A program made the position numbers and the translations under genes. Below, one piece after another: positions 1-10,934 of a stretch of 64,000 nucleotides of DNA. Position 1 is the stretch's first letter. Every line of letters begins with the position of its first letter. The notes beneath the pieces were generated by a model. The model worked only from the letters and a program-made list of their open reading frames with translations, searched no databases and had not been told where the DNA came from. This DNA is from Eunapius fragilis (lineage: Eukaryota > Porifera > Demospongiae > Spongillida > Spongillidae): positions 248,001 to 312,000 of the forward strand of contig OY811993.1 of the NCBI GenBank assembly GCA_963681505.1, read 5' to 3'.

Positions 1-27
1 TATGGCATATACTACTTTCTGTTTCAG

Positions 28-167
28 CTTATCTGGTGATAGTAGATGTGTACAAGACAGACTACCCCATGAGGGGGCCACTCCCACAAGGGTTCTCAGG
101 CACCCCAACTCCAGATGAACACAAGTATTTATTTGTCTTTGTGAGGGAACAAGACCCTGCAACATTG
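28..167 (+). CDS. Internal exon of an unidentified host gene, weakly PEBP-like
   Basis: The exon is bounded by a pyrimidine-rich AG acceptor ending at 27 and a GTGAG donor at 168. It enters in phase 2 and leaves in phase 0, reading YLVIVDVYKTDY, then GPLPQGFSG and HKYLFVFVREQD. The GP-x-P ... H-x-Y-x-F-x-x-x-x-x-Q pattern recalls the conserved segment of phosphatidylethanolamine-binding proteins (usually HRYVFLxxxQ), but the rest is too short to decide. Phases fit the exons at 1,102, 1,223 and 2,172, so these are proposed as one + strand gene whose 5' part lies outside the window. Exon reality is fairly likely; the family assignment is a guess. Confidence 0.5.
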
Positions 168-1101
168 GTGAGTTCTTTTGAAGCTGTGCATGCATGTACG
201 TTTCTGAATGAAGTATAAGCACAGGAAATGATATGCATTAGGGAGTGTAAGGTGCTGTTGTAAAAATGGGGAATCCATTATAGTCAATGTTACACAAGTA
301 ATTTTTGTTCTCTACACCGCGCGGTTCTGTGACATAAAACAAAGATGACGCTGCTCTTTTTTGACTTCTAGTTCGATTGCTAACAAGCTAAACGATCCGA
401 TCGTTAGAAGTCTTGTTAGGAGTAATTTAAATGAGATTCATAGTCGGGATCAAATCCTATTAGCATCCATGTGTAGGTGTTTGCCTTTGGCACTACATTG
501 TGACATTTGTAAGTTTATACTGCATGTCACGTACATGTGTACCTCTTATGACTAGTACTCAGAATGGTTTGATAGTTAAAAGGTGTTTGTTTAAAGTTAG
601 CCGTGCTATTTCCATGGCGTCAATGCAAGACTAAGTAAAAGTTGTATTTGTTTGAAGAAGTTTCCATTTAAATTTGAATTGCTCAGTTCTCTTCACCCCT
701 CCCTTAAGAACTAGTTTTGTTGTGAGCAGAACTAATGGGAACGACAAAACCCTTTGTAACTGCACTTAATAACTACAACCATCACGCCGTCCATGAAGCT
801 TGCACTATGTTACTATGCATACTGGTCCCCAGACCATTCCAAAAGTATTACTGTCATATGATAGTTGAGATGTTTTGCTCGTCCTGATATCATACCCGTA
901 CCTCAGGTGGTGGCCAACAAATTAGTACGGCTATGTCAGGTGAGGGTAATTATTCTGTCTTCCCCAGACCTATTTACATGCTTTCCCCCCTCCCCCCAAC
1001 ACAGAATGACCAATGTCAGTCAGTAGACCAAACGGTCTTTTCTTTCCCACCACCCTGTTCAAGGCCAACATAACACGTCAACGTTCCTCTGGTCCTCTCA
1101 G
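168..1101. other. Intron-like stretch with one dispersed-repeat fragment
   Basis: No convincing exon is visible here. Positions 296-465 are an inverted, diverged copy of part of the dispersed repeat at 5,893-6,100 (shared blocks around TTTTTGTTCTCTAC, GACATAAAAC and GAGATTCATAG). The remainder is unremarkable. Confidence 0.5.
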
Positions 1102-1115
1102 ACTGAACCTCCTAC
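1102..1115 (+). CDS. Candidate 14-nt microexon of the same host gene
   Basis: The 14 bases ACTGAACCTCCTAC lie between a CTCTCAG acceptor and a GTAAGT donor. Taken in the phase left by the exon ending at 167, they give TEPP plus two bases that complete a threonine codon with the first base of the exon at 1,223. The phase match is the only support beyond the splice sites. An exon this short can arise by chance. Confidence 0.3.
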
Positions 1116-1222
1116 GTAAGTGGTGAATGCTAACGTGCACATGAATGCACCTTCCCATGATGGTCTAAGGCTGTTGGCATCATTATGTCATCCCTTCACT
1201 CCACGGAGAGTATGGTCTTCAG

Positions 1223-1294
1223 TCAACCTGGGCGGTACTATGCTGGAGGAAAGTGGGTGGAGCTTATGTATGGAACCTTTACTGAATACACAGG
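1223..1294 (+). CDS. Internal exon of the same host gene
   Basis: An acceptor GTCTTCAG ends at 1,222 and a strong donor GTGAGT starts at 1,295. In the frame set by the neighbouring exons it reads QPGRYYAGGKWVELMYGTF and then TEYT, with no stop, and ends in phase 2. The glycine and aromatic-rich sequence looks like a folded extracellular or enzymatic domain, but I do not recognise it. Confidence 0.5.
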
Positions 1295-1496
1295 GTGAGT
1301 TTCCCTCACCGCCATTCCATCATGGACCTCCCTCTTTCCCCATACCACTTCCCTCTTCCTCCCTTATCATGTCACTATCTCATGCCACCTCCTCCCCATC
1401 CCATGCCAGCTCCTCCCCATCCCATGCCACTCCTCCCCATCCCATGCTACCTTCTCCCCATCCTCCCCCTCTGTTTCTGTTCCCTCACATTGTACA

Positions 1497-1980
1497 AAAA
1501 AGAGCACTATGCGATTATAAGGATTACATAACACAGCATAGGCATTGAGTTTAGGCGGGGGGGGGGGGGGGTGAAAAACACTGTGGTCACCTTACCAGAC
1601 TCTACCATCACTTAATATGCTCCCATTGCAGTTAACCAATTACTACATGCATGATTTGAAGGCGGGGTCAAAGACCTGATTTATACAATTAAATCATAGC
1701 TAAATGCAATAGATGCGAGCATATTTTGAGTACCAAAAAGAGCACTATGCGATTATAATAAGGATTATGTAACACAGCATAGGTGTTGAGTTTGGGGGGG
1801 GGGGGGGGGGGTGAAAAACACTGTGCTCACCTTACCAGACTCTACCATCACTGCATATGCTCCCATTGCAGTTAGCCAGTTACTACATGCACGATTTGAA
1901 GGCGGGGTCAAAGAAGGCGGGGTCATAGACCTGATTTATACATTTAAATCATAGCAAAATGCAATAAATGCGAGCATATT
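1497..1980. repeat. Tandem duplication of about 240 bp inside an intron, each unit with a poly-G tract
   Basis: Unit 1 (about 1,497-1,734) and unit 2 (about 1,735-1,980) share the order GAGCACTATGCGATTATAA, a G tract of 14-18 bases, GTGAAAAACACTGTG, CTTACCAGACTCTACCATCA and GCGAGCATATT. They differ by scattered substitutions and a small internal duplication of the AAGGCGGGGTCA block in unit 2. The pair sits in the intron between the exons ending at 1,294 and starting at 2,172. Confidence 0.85.
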
Positions 1981-2171
1981 ATAAAAAGTACACGGGGGAG
2001 GGGTGAGTAGTTCTGAACCCCCTCAGCAATTTGCCAGGGGTGGCCTGAGCCTCATATATCAACCACACACACACCAAACCACTATAACCTGCATCGTTGG
2101 GGGGGGGTGAGGGGTGGAGCTAAAAGTCATGTTTACTTTTTGTGCATAGTGTGTTACTTTTTTGTCATCAG

Positions 2172-2295
2172 GTACAGTCTCCAGACCACTGTCTGTGTCT
2201 ACTGGGCCAATGACAGTGATGCCCTTGTCCCCAATGGCAACAACAACAAAGGAGTATTTGACATCTTCAGGTCACAGGTCTTTGATCCTCTCACG
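2172..2295 (+). CDS. Exon of the same host gene
   Basis: The acceptor TCATCAG ends at 2,171 and the donor GTAAAA begins at 2,296. Entering in phase 1 it completes a glycine codon and reads YSLQTTVCVYWANDSDAL, then VPNGNNNKGVFDIFRSQVFD and PLT, without stops. No family is recognised. Downstream exons are not visible; the next 150 bases are a GT-rich simple repeat, so the gene may end soon after or have lost its end. Confidence 0.55.
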
Positions 2296-2326
2296 GTAAA
2301 AATATTGCAAATGCCTATGTGGAGGT

Positions 2327-2408
2327 ATGTGTGTGTGTGTGGGGGGGGGGGTTGTGTGTGTGTGTGTATGTGCATGTATGTGTGTGTCTGTATATGTATG
2401 TGTGTGTG
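2327..2408. repeat. GT-rich simple repeat with an internal G run
   Basis: The stretch consists of TGTG, TATG and poly-G units. The cysteine/valine and histidine/threonine reading frames across it are by-products of the repeat. Confidence 0.9.
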
Positions 2409-2453
2409 ATACAAGAGACTTGCCTCACTTCTATCAACCAAACAAGAGCAAAG

Positions 2454-2642
2454 CTATGGCTCAACTACTGCTTGGGTAAGATGCTGCCTTAGTTTCTCTC
2501 TCTTGCGCTCTTCCATCATGTGCCTAAGAGGTGCTAGATCATCATAGGGGCGAGCATTCAGATCCAGTGTGATTGATCTTGCTGTTGCAGAAGCCAAGGT
2601 TCCCCAGTATCTGTTCATTAACTGCATCCTTTGTGTGCACAT
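2454..2642 (-). CDS. Probable terminal coding exon, unidentified
   Basis: On the - strand an open frame reads MQLMNRYWGTLASATARSIT, then LDLNARPYDDLAPLRHMMEE, RKREKLRQHL and TQAVVEP before a stop at 2,454. The charged, helix-prone C-terminus and normal composition argue for real coding sequence. A run of AG dinucleotides just 5' could be the acceptor, so the exon may start inside the range given. It is convergent with the + strand gene. No upstream exon could be linked with confidence, and I do not recognise the protein. Confidence 0.4.
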   Translation of the reverse strand: MCTQRMQLMNRYWGTLASATARSITLDLNARPYDDLAPLRHMMEERKREKLRQHLTQAVVEP

Positions 2643-3138
2643 CCATACATCTTACCTTGTACCCATTTTTATTCATATTATGAAATTTAACAGAACAAAA
2701 AAAAACAAAAAAAAAAATCCATACGCAAAGTTATACACATGCAGATAACACGTGGATAACGTGACCTGAATACAGTACTGTATAACAACCCTTTTTACAC
2801 AGTGCATCTAGACACTGCTTACAGCTAGCTACAAATTTCCTGCCATGCATATAAGCCAGCTAGAATTTCAGCCTTAGTCCTGTTGGAGCTAGTTGCAATT
2901 GCAAGGGAGGTGAGAGGCTAGAAGTGTGGTAATTTATTTATTTTTTTGAAATCATTATGCTTTTGGCAAATTGCAGCTTTATTTTATTTTATTTTGAAAG
3001 TGGTGGCTTTGAAAAAAAAAATTGTTCTTTATGCCCAGATAAAGTATTGTGCCTTATGCCCATATAAGGTGGTGGAAACATATCTCATGTCACAATGGAT
3101 CGAAAGGTGCAAACATTACATCCGATGGGAACAAACAG
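2643..3138. other. AT-rich spacer
   Basis: I see A-rich runs near 2,695-2,720 and TTATTTATTTT stretches near 2,932-2,996, but no gene, repeat pair or RNA. Confidence 0.4.
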
Positions 3139-4950
3139 TTATATATAACTTGTTACTGCTGATATTAATGACTGGGTATCTGACTGGTGTATTACACGAA
3201 CGTTTGTCTTAAATTCTGACCACCACTGCTGTGGTGATTGTTCAGGTCGAAGTTCTTGTATAAAACTTCTCATGTTACGTAGTGGCTGATCAAGAGGAAT
3301 TGTTGAATAACGGTTGTCATCATCCATATCATGGTAGTCAAATGATTTTGATGTAATAAATTCATCAGGTAACAATATCCAGAAGGCCATCCAGTAGAGT
3401 TGCATGAAATCAATCTGTTCATAGCTCAATCCACATCTGTACATGCAACTAGTATACAACTTGTTTTGCGACGAAGTTTTTTCATTAGTATTTTTACATC
3501 TTTCAAGATCAATTAGCATGACTGTTCCTTTATTATTTGATACTTTACAACATATATTTGGCAGTCGAACATCTATATGGGCAGCATTAAAGGAATGGAG
3601 ATTAACAATTGCATCCTTAGCACCAATTAATAGCTGCCAAAGGCACTGCTTCGCAACATCACGTGATATTTGATGCAGTCTCTCAAAAACACAATACTCT
3701 AACGTTTCTTTGTCGGATACTACGCACAGCTTATCAAAGCTTAGAAGTGAAAATAGTGCCTTTGATGAAGACCCGTGTAACTTCCGACGTATACGTTTTT
3801 CCATGCAATTAAAACGGTGTACATATGCACCGTGTGATAATGCTTTAAATATATAACCAAGCACACCGTTTGTACTTTTCAAGCCAAACACAAATGATAC
3901 ACAACTTGGAAACTGTTTTAGCTCAGATGAAAAATCACACATATATTGCAATTCTGAAGCATTCTCTACCATAGAACTATAAAGGGTATACCTGGCTGCC
4001 ACTAACTCTGTATCAGTCAATTTGAAAAAGTATCCAAATTCGCCTTCTGAATGAAGCAGATGGTCACACCGATGTTTGATACTTGAGTATATAGATTCCA
4101 TCACTTTTTTGCATTCTAAGACTTTATAATTGATGTCAAATTTCAAAATACTGCAATTCCACTTAACTCTAACCTTGATTGCCGCATTTTGATTTTTACA
4201 TACTAGTGTAGTATGAAAGTTTTTATGATCTTGATGCAAATCAGGCAAGACAAATCCAACCACACTAGAACTATTGTCACCATAAGATCTTCGTAAGCGA
4301 AACAGTTCAATGCATTTTATTGCACACTGTCTTGCAGTACAAAGCAGCTGTTTACCTGAACAGTTTTCTATAATAAGCAAAGGAATTGAACTGCGTTGCA
4401 TTTTATCCAATGCCTTTGACTTTGCATGATCAGGTATGTCATGCTTACACAACTCACCAGTTACAGAATATACAGCAACATCAGGTTTAAGATCTAGATT
4501 ACACAACCAGCATGATAGATTTAGAGCAGGGAACACTTGGCGGTTAGAAGTCACTGCTAAATTTGATTTTGAAATAACACCATTCAATATCCATTCTGTG
4601 CTACTACTTCTATCAGCAATAATGGTAACATTTTGCTTAACTGATACATCTCTTGCATCCACATAACTAGCTACAGCAATTGCAGCAACAATTTCAGTCT
4701 TCTCCCTCCACCCTTCGTACAATGTATCGGTATCAAGTTGGATGTTACAAGATTGAAGGATATCTCGTAAAGAATAAGGCTGAGTTGTTGAAACTACCTC
4801 ACCAAGTTTGAGGTAACTTTCTTCTTCCCGAACAAATAGACAGTCTTGAAAACAAGCTTCATCTAGACTCAATTTTGAAGCTGATTTCAAATTTGTTTCT
4901 CTTGCTCTACTTGATACAGTCCCAAAGAAAACAGGATTTCTTCCTCTTTG
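3139..4950 (-). CDS. Large protein with C-terminal protein-kinase-like domain
   Basis: An uninterrupted frame of about 603 codons runs from a splice acceptor (AATGTAG) at 4,951 to a stop at 3,139. There is no ATG at its head, so at least one upstream exon is missing. A possible first exon with ATG at 5,658 and a phase-0 GT at about 5,517 exists, but its donor is weak. The last third carries kinase-like catalytic signatures: HIDVRLPN fits the HxDxxxxN catalytic loop, and VMLIDLE stands where DFG is expected, followed by a helical lobe. The first half contains KPDVAVYS and, about 30 residues later, PLLIIENCSG, reminiscent of a PD...E-x-x nuclease-like fold with the final lysine absent. That architecture is known in lineage-specific families pairing a restriction-endonuclease-like domain with a kinase. 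The kinase-like part is likely; the nuclease-like part is only a suspicion. Confidence 0.6.
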   Translation of the reverse strand, partial: QRGRNPVFFGTVSSRARETNLKSASKLSLDEACFQDCLFVREEESYLKLGEVVSTTQPYSLRDILQSCNIQLDTDTLYEGWREKTEIVAAIAVASYVDARDVSVKQNVTIIADRSSSTEWILNGVISKSNLAVTSNRQVFPALNLSCWLCNLDLKPDVAVYSVTGELCKHDIPDHAKSKALDKMQRSSIPLLIIENCSGKQLLCTARQCAIKCIELFRLRRSYGDNSSSVVGFVLPDLHQDHKNFHTTLVCKNQNAAIKVRVKWNCSILKFDINYKVLECKKVMESIYSSIKHRCDHLLHSEGEFGYFFKLTDTELVAARYTLYSSMVENASELQYMCDFSSELKQFPSCVSFVFGLKSTNGVLGYIFKALSHGAYVHRFNCMEKRIRRKLHGSSSKALFSLLSFDKLCVVSDKETLEYCVFERLHQISRDVAKQCLWQLLIGAKDAIVNLHSFNAAHIDVRLPNICCKVSNNKGTVMLIDLERCKNTNEKTSSQNKLYTSCMYRCGLSYEQIDFMQLYWMAFWILLPDEFITSKSFDYHDMDDDNRYSTIPLDQPLRNMRSFIQELRPEQSPQQWWSEFKTNVRVIHQSDTQSLISAVTSYI

Positions 4951-5885
4951 CTACATTATTACCAAGACAAAGGTGTTAATGTAATACAAATGCTACAATA
5001 ATATTGATTTCAAATACACCATCAATTAAGTATTCATCAAACAAAAAAATGCATTGGTTGCTGGTTCTAAAGTATTAACCGATTAAGGCCTAAATATGGC
5101 TTGTTATGTAGAGGTTATTTGATCTTAAATGTGGTCACTAAAATTGTTTTGTGGCAGGAAGGGGTAATCCAACGATATCTGCTGAAGCCGTGTTCATGAA
5201 AGATTTCAAATTGGTATAATCTTTCTGTGGTTTGTGGTCATGTCCCCCAAAATACCTTGGTAGCTGTAAACAACTATTTAACGCGAATTTGCGGCTACAG
5301 GACTTAATCGGTTAATAGACAAAAAGATAAATTACCATGGTCTGCAATCGCAGACAAAATTACTGCACAGATTTCAATGTTACATAAGTGCGGTTGTCTG
5401 TGATCGCAGATGGCTGGAGGGAGTCCGTATACTATTATTATCAACCAGAAGCGTACACAACTTAGCAAAATTTTGCTGCTGCATAGTACTGCGAGTAATC
5501 AGGCTTCTATTTTCTACCTCAACTGTGTGGAACAAGTAAGCACAGCATTGCATCTCATCTATTTTATGGAGACATTTATTGCACACTTGAACACGGTGTT
5601 CATAGTGTGACAAAATGAGTTCATTGTTTGCGGTTTGAAAATTAACACTAACAGCCATTCTTTGTGATGATAATATGCTTGTGAACCTGCAATCTCTGGG
5701 GGAGGGGGAAGCAAATATGTTGTATTACACTCAAACAAATGTAACAGAGAATGGCAACAAGGAAAACTACATTCCGAGGGTAGTAAACAATTAACAACAC
5801 GCTATTAAACTTTAAAGAGTGTTGCCACACAAGACGTAGCGGCATTGCCTTCTAATCTTTCTTGATCGAACCCCCTCTAATTGGC
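4951..5885. other. Possible 5' exon and promoter region of the kinase-like gene
   Basis: On the - strand an ATG frame at 5,658-5,380 contains the pattern HYEHRVQVCNKCLHKIDEMQ and could hold the first coding exon of the neighbouring gene. An in-phase GT follows VEVE-like sequence, but this is unproved. No other feature was seen. Confidence 0.25.
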
Positions 5886-6955
5886 TATAACTAATGATCG
5901 GAAGTTTCATTAGAAACTTCCATATAGGATTTGACCCCAACTATGAATCTCATTAAAAATATGTGACCCGTCTTTAACAAGATTCCCGATGATTGGTTTG
6001 TTTAGCTTGTTATAACAATCAAACGAGAAGTCAAAAATGAGCAGTTTTGTCTTGGTTTTATGTCACAGAACTGCGCGGTTGTAGAGAACAAAAATTTTGC
6101 CGTCCTCGTACCCAGTCCCAGAACAAGAGGCGGGTCTCCTCCTTCTTCTTCTTGACTACACATGACTCGGGATAGGAACACTTTTAAAGGATGAAAATTT
6201 CACCACTAGTTTCAGAATTGGCTGGAATATTCACTTTTATATAAAAATAGTCAATATTATACTTTGATACACAATCGACTATACGGCTTGTGTCTTGCAT
6301 AATTAGATGACAATGAAAATTTCACCAATAGTTTCAGAATAGGCTGGAAGAGTCGCTTTCATATAAAATAGCTATATGTTATATTCTAACAATAACGGCG
6401 GCATAAAGCCAGAGGCAAGGCAAGACAGGAAAGTCCTGAATCTGCTCGCTAGGCGAAGAGAGTGCGGTACAGGAGGCTATAAGCGTACACTGCAAAACCA
6501 AACAAGGCCATCGAAAGGGAGTACTACCGATAAAGGTATGTAAATGTAGCTATACCTACTCTTACTAAGCTTAGTTGACATTATGACATTGGTTGCTGAA
6601 CATTACGGCCCAGATCAATTACGATCAATTACACATCGGAATAAAATGCATGAACAAAGAAAAAATGAATGAAACAAGTAAATAAAATACCTTCTCTATG
6701 AGAAAGTTGGTGGGATATAGGATTTGAAGGCAATGGTGGTGTGAAAAGCAAGGAAACAAGAGTCTGTAAAAATGTCATAGTCCTACATTTAGCATGTTTG
6801 TAGCATTACTATGTTCGTGTGCTAAATATAGGACTATGACATTTTCACCTTACTATTACAGACTCTTGTTTCCTTGCTTCTTACACCACCATTGTCCTCA
6901 AATCCTATATCCCACCAACTTTCTCATAGAGAAGGTTTTTTATTTACTTGTTACT
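5886..6955. mobile_element. Dispersed repeat with hairpin head and long fold-back tail (copy A)
   Basis: The copy starts near ATCGGAAGTTTCATTAGAAA, a hairpin with stem GGAAGTTTC / GAAACTTCC, and matches copy B (19,631-20,357) in several blocks: CCATATAGGA, a GACCCG block, AGAGAACAAAAA, and ACTCGG[GT]ATAGGAA followed by TTTTAAAG. It ends in a long inverted repeat (6,674-6,953). There is no open reading frame, so it would be non-autonomous. No TIR or target duplication could be fixed; the superfamily is unknown. Confidence 0.6.
6674..6953. repeat. Long inverted repeat (fold-back) at the tail of copy A
   Basis: Arms of about 115 bases pair around a loop near 6,800-6,825. The left arm carries TACCTTCTCTATGAGAAAG and GGTGGGATATAGGATTTGA; the right arm carries their complements TCAAATCCTATATCCCACC and TCTCATAGAGAAGG. 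Pairing is interrupted by only a few mismatches. Confidence 0.85.
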
Positions 6956-8244
6956 TTTTACAGCCAACCTCTAGTGTATTAAATCTCAGTTACATCACTA
7001 CGTACATGTATGTTGCTAAAAATACATGTTGTCTGGCAAACATATTGTCACTTAGCAACCAAGAAAAACAGCTCATTCTCCGGCTTTTACTTAAGTATTG
7101 ATTATTTAATCCAGGGCATGCTATAGGAAGGTGCATTTCAAAAGTATTGGTTTTTCTGAACCAGGATCAACTTCCTTTTATCTACGTGATAAAATTCATA
7201 CATGTAAGTGTGGACGACTATATTTACACAAAGGTGTGCACAACAGAAAGCCTTTGCATGAAGTTTGTATACATGCATTATCACAAAATTTTATTATTTT
7301 AAACTCTCAGATTTAAATTTTTGTCAGCTATTGACTCCACCCCACAGCAAATTTGACACCTACAGCTTTCCTAAATCCACGAGCAAATCTTTAAGCTCAC
7401 CCCTCAGGGATTTACTGCTCCTATCCCCTATCTACCCCCTGGTTTACAGAATAAACTGTACGATAAACGGTGCAGAGGAAAGGTTTGCCCACCCTCTATA
7501 TTTATTATTTACTAGCGTGTCCCCGTAAAAAATCACGAGCTGATTATTCGTCTCACTGTTATTTGTCTCGCTATTCATTTGCCAGATGAGCAGTTGGTCT
7601 ACCTCCTAGCTCCTCTTTTTTTTTACTGTTTTACCAAATGTTGCATATATAATCTACCACCTGTTCTAACATACGGTTACTACGCAACCTCTATAACATG
7701 CCCGCGCAATACAAATATTACATTATATTATGTCAGATAGTAACTACATGTTCTCGGCCTGTACGATGAGACTTGAGAGTGAACCACAATAGCGTTGCTT
7801 TTATTCTTTCTGCATGTGCTGACATTATTACCTGTACAGGCATATAGGTTTTGTGGCAGGCATGGTCGCGAAGTATGCGTTGCTATGTACCTTTGTGGAA
7901 GGTGGTCGTTCCTATTGGTTGCTAGGTACACGTACGTACCTAGCAACCAATAGGCGCTAGGCTGAGTATATAAATGAGTTACGCGGACGTACATACATAC
8001 GTACGTTGGAAATTATAGTATTAGATTTATATTTCGAAACCCACCCCCTATTGCAAACTTTGCAGTAAATTCCTGACCTTCAAGCTACAGCAACCACCAA
8101 TCTTAAATAGCAATAGTGATTCATCTACTAACAGAGCCAGCCTCTTCAAACTCTTCCAACCCCACCATCCATGTACGTACCACGCTCACTAAAATTGTGT
8201 CTGTTATAAAAGAGTCGTCTACTACCACTACCAGGACACACAAC
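6956..8244. other. Spacer without a convincing gene; contains a CCAAT palindrome
   Basis: No supported exon is present. A perfect 19-bp inverted repeat with CCAAT boxes lies at 7,911-7,954. The rest is unremarkable up to the BEL/Pao target duplication at 8,245. Confidence 0.4.
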
Positions 8245-8249
8245 CTAAA

Positions 8250-8398
8250 TGTTATGAACTGTATTACGTCATATTACGTGTGTATTGCGTGCGCATGCGC
8301 AGTTGTTGTTGAATATATTCCTAAGTGAACGGTTCGGTGCACGGGTGGAACCAGCTGACGACTCAACGAACTAGCTAGAAGTTATTGAATCCCTTACA
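8250..8398 (+). repeat. 5' LTR of the BEL/Pao element
   Basis: It begins TGTTATGAACTGTATTACG and ends GAATCCCTTACA, and it matches 19,470-19,625. It is preceded by the target duplication CTAAA. Confidence 0.92.
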
Positions 8399-10934
8399 TG
8401 GTCCTTCGAGCCGGGATAGCAAGTAACGTCCGCAACTGGAATACGGAATATAGAGCGGTACGTAAATTGATAGTTCTAGATAGTGCCCACTGTGTTGAAC
8501 AACCGCCATTGAGTGTAAGTATGGCCGAGGAATTAGCAAGGAAAAGGAGCATTCGTGGTGCCCATAGAGCGTCAGCAACGAGGCTAATGAACCAGACAGA
8601 ACTGCTCTGGCAGTAAACCCCGTGAACTCCAATGAACTAATATACTGGAGACTGGTTTAGCCAATAAGTTGACTTTGTTGAGGCAGCTGGATGCGAAAAT
8701 AGTCCAAATCACTCCTGAAAATGATCTTGAGGACGAAACAGGAAGAGCTGATGAGTACAGTTACAAGATTCCATTGGTGATACAAACTATCCGTAAGGCC
8801 CTGACAACCCCTCCAGTAACATCATCTCATCGGGAACCGAATCCAACCTCATCCCCAATGCCTGCAACTCGGGAACAGGAAACTGGAGCTCGACAGGAGA
8901 ATGAAACCACTCCACAAGTCCAAACCAATGCCACTTCCAAGGTGAAACTTCCCAAGATCACCTTACCCCATTTCAAAGGGAACCCGGTGTATTGGACAGC
9001 ATTTTGGGACTCCTACGAATCATCAATACATAAGAACAATACTCTCAGTGATGTCGACAAGTTCAACTACCTCCGATCACTTCTTGAAAAATCAGCTTAT
9101 GAGGCCATTGTGGACTGACTCTATCTGCAGCCAACTACAGCGAAGCGATTGAGATCCTGAAAGACGTTTTGGAAGCAAGCAATTAATCGTTTCCAAGCAT
9201 ATGGAAGTTCTGCTGAACTTGGAAGCTGTGACTGGATAACTTGACCTGAAGGGATTGCGTAGTCTCTAAATGAAGTCGAAGCTAGTGTCAGGAGTTTGAA
9301 GGCTCTTGGAGTGAGCAGCGAGTCATATGGAACAATGTTGACACAGGTTTGGTTGACGAAATTGCCCCCTGCAATTCGACTGATAGTGAGTAGGAAGATC
9401 ACTGATGCTGATCTGAACCTTGAAACACTACAGACTGCACTAGAAGAGGAGTTGGTGGCAAGAGAGAGATCAGGTGACCCCACTCGGAATGTTAAACGGG
9501 CACATAACCATATGCCAGCAACTGCTACTACTCTACTCTCTGAAATGCAAGGCTTTGACGGATAACAAATGTGCTGTTATAGCCAACAGACACCTTCCTC
9601 TGGAGATTGTCAGGTGGTGAAGGACATCAACACTCGCAAGAAGATACTGAAGACTAGTGGGCAATGCTTCAACTGCCTTCGGAAGGGACACATAGGTAAA
9701 AAATGCTGTACCACCCCTCAATGTAGATCCTGTAATCGTAAGCACCATCCGAGTATTTGTGACGAGTCAGCATCAGTCAAGAATGTCGTGTCAAACCAGA
9801 CCAATCCAAGGAACATCACTCACTACTCCCTTGAACACCAGTGCATCAGCCTTTGTACCCACTGACACCACAACAGCCATGTGTTCAACACAAGTCAAGT
9901 CCATCTTGTTGCAAACTGCTCGAGCGCTTGTGTGCAACCCCGCAAGACCAGACATTCCGATTCGAATGCGAGTACTCCTGGATAGTGGTAGCCAATGGTC
10001 ATATTTGACAGAAAGAGCGATGAAAATGTTGTCTCTGGCCGCAGTTGGTGAGCAGCAGCTTTCTATTGCAGCATTTGGTACCACACGAGGAGTACCTAAG
10101 GTATGTCCAATAGTAGGAGTGAGTATCTTGCTGCATGGTTCTGGAAGCTTGAATCTTACCCTGTTTGTCGTGCCGATGATATGTAAGCCTTTGGTTAGTC
10201 AACCAATTGAGAATTGTGTAGTCAAAAATCCTCACCTCGCTGGATTACAGTTGGCAGATTGGGCTGATGGAGAGTCAAGTTTAGATGTCAATGTTCTTGT
10301 GGGTTCAGTCATTACTGGGATATAGTAACAGGTGTAATATCTAAGGGTGTAAGTGGACCCACAGCGATCTATACCAAGTTTGGTTGGGTACTTTCTGGTC
10401 CTACAACAAGCGGATCAACATCATGGCATTCCGCAAACCTAGTGACAACTCATGTCATGAAAGCAGACGTACAGCTTAAAATGCTAGATGACAGGCTGAA
10501 GTCATTCTGGGAGCTCGAAGCTCTAGGAATACAAGAACCGGAGAAGACAGTGTATGAAGTTTACCAACACAATTACATTCCTTGGAGATCGGTATGAAGT
10601 CTCCTTACCATGGAAACCATTCCATAACCCTCGACCAGATAACTACAACCTTTCATTGCGCCCACTGACTGGTCTTTTCAGACGCCTGCAGCAGGATCAT
10701 AAACTCTTGAAAGACTATAATGACATAATTCAGCAGCAGGTAGAGAAGGGAATAGTTGAGGATGTCCCAACAACGAAAGACGCTTCGACCCACATTCACT
10801 ATCTTCCTCATCATGCAGTTCTTCGCAGTGATAAAACCAACCACAACCTAGAAGATACATATGCTGATACAACCCTTGGCAGGCACCACAGTGTAGATCT
10901 GAAGGTACTTGGTGTTCCTTGGAACCCTCAAGAG

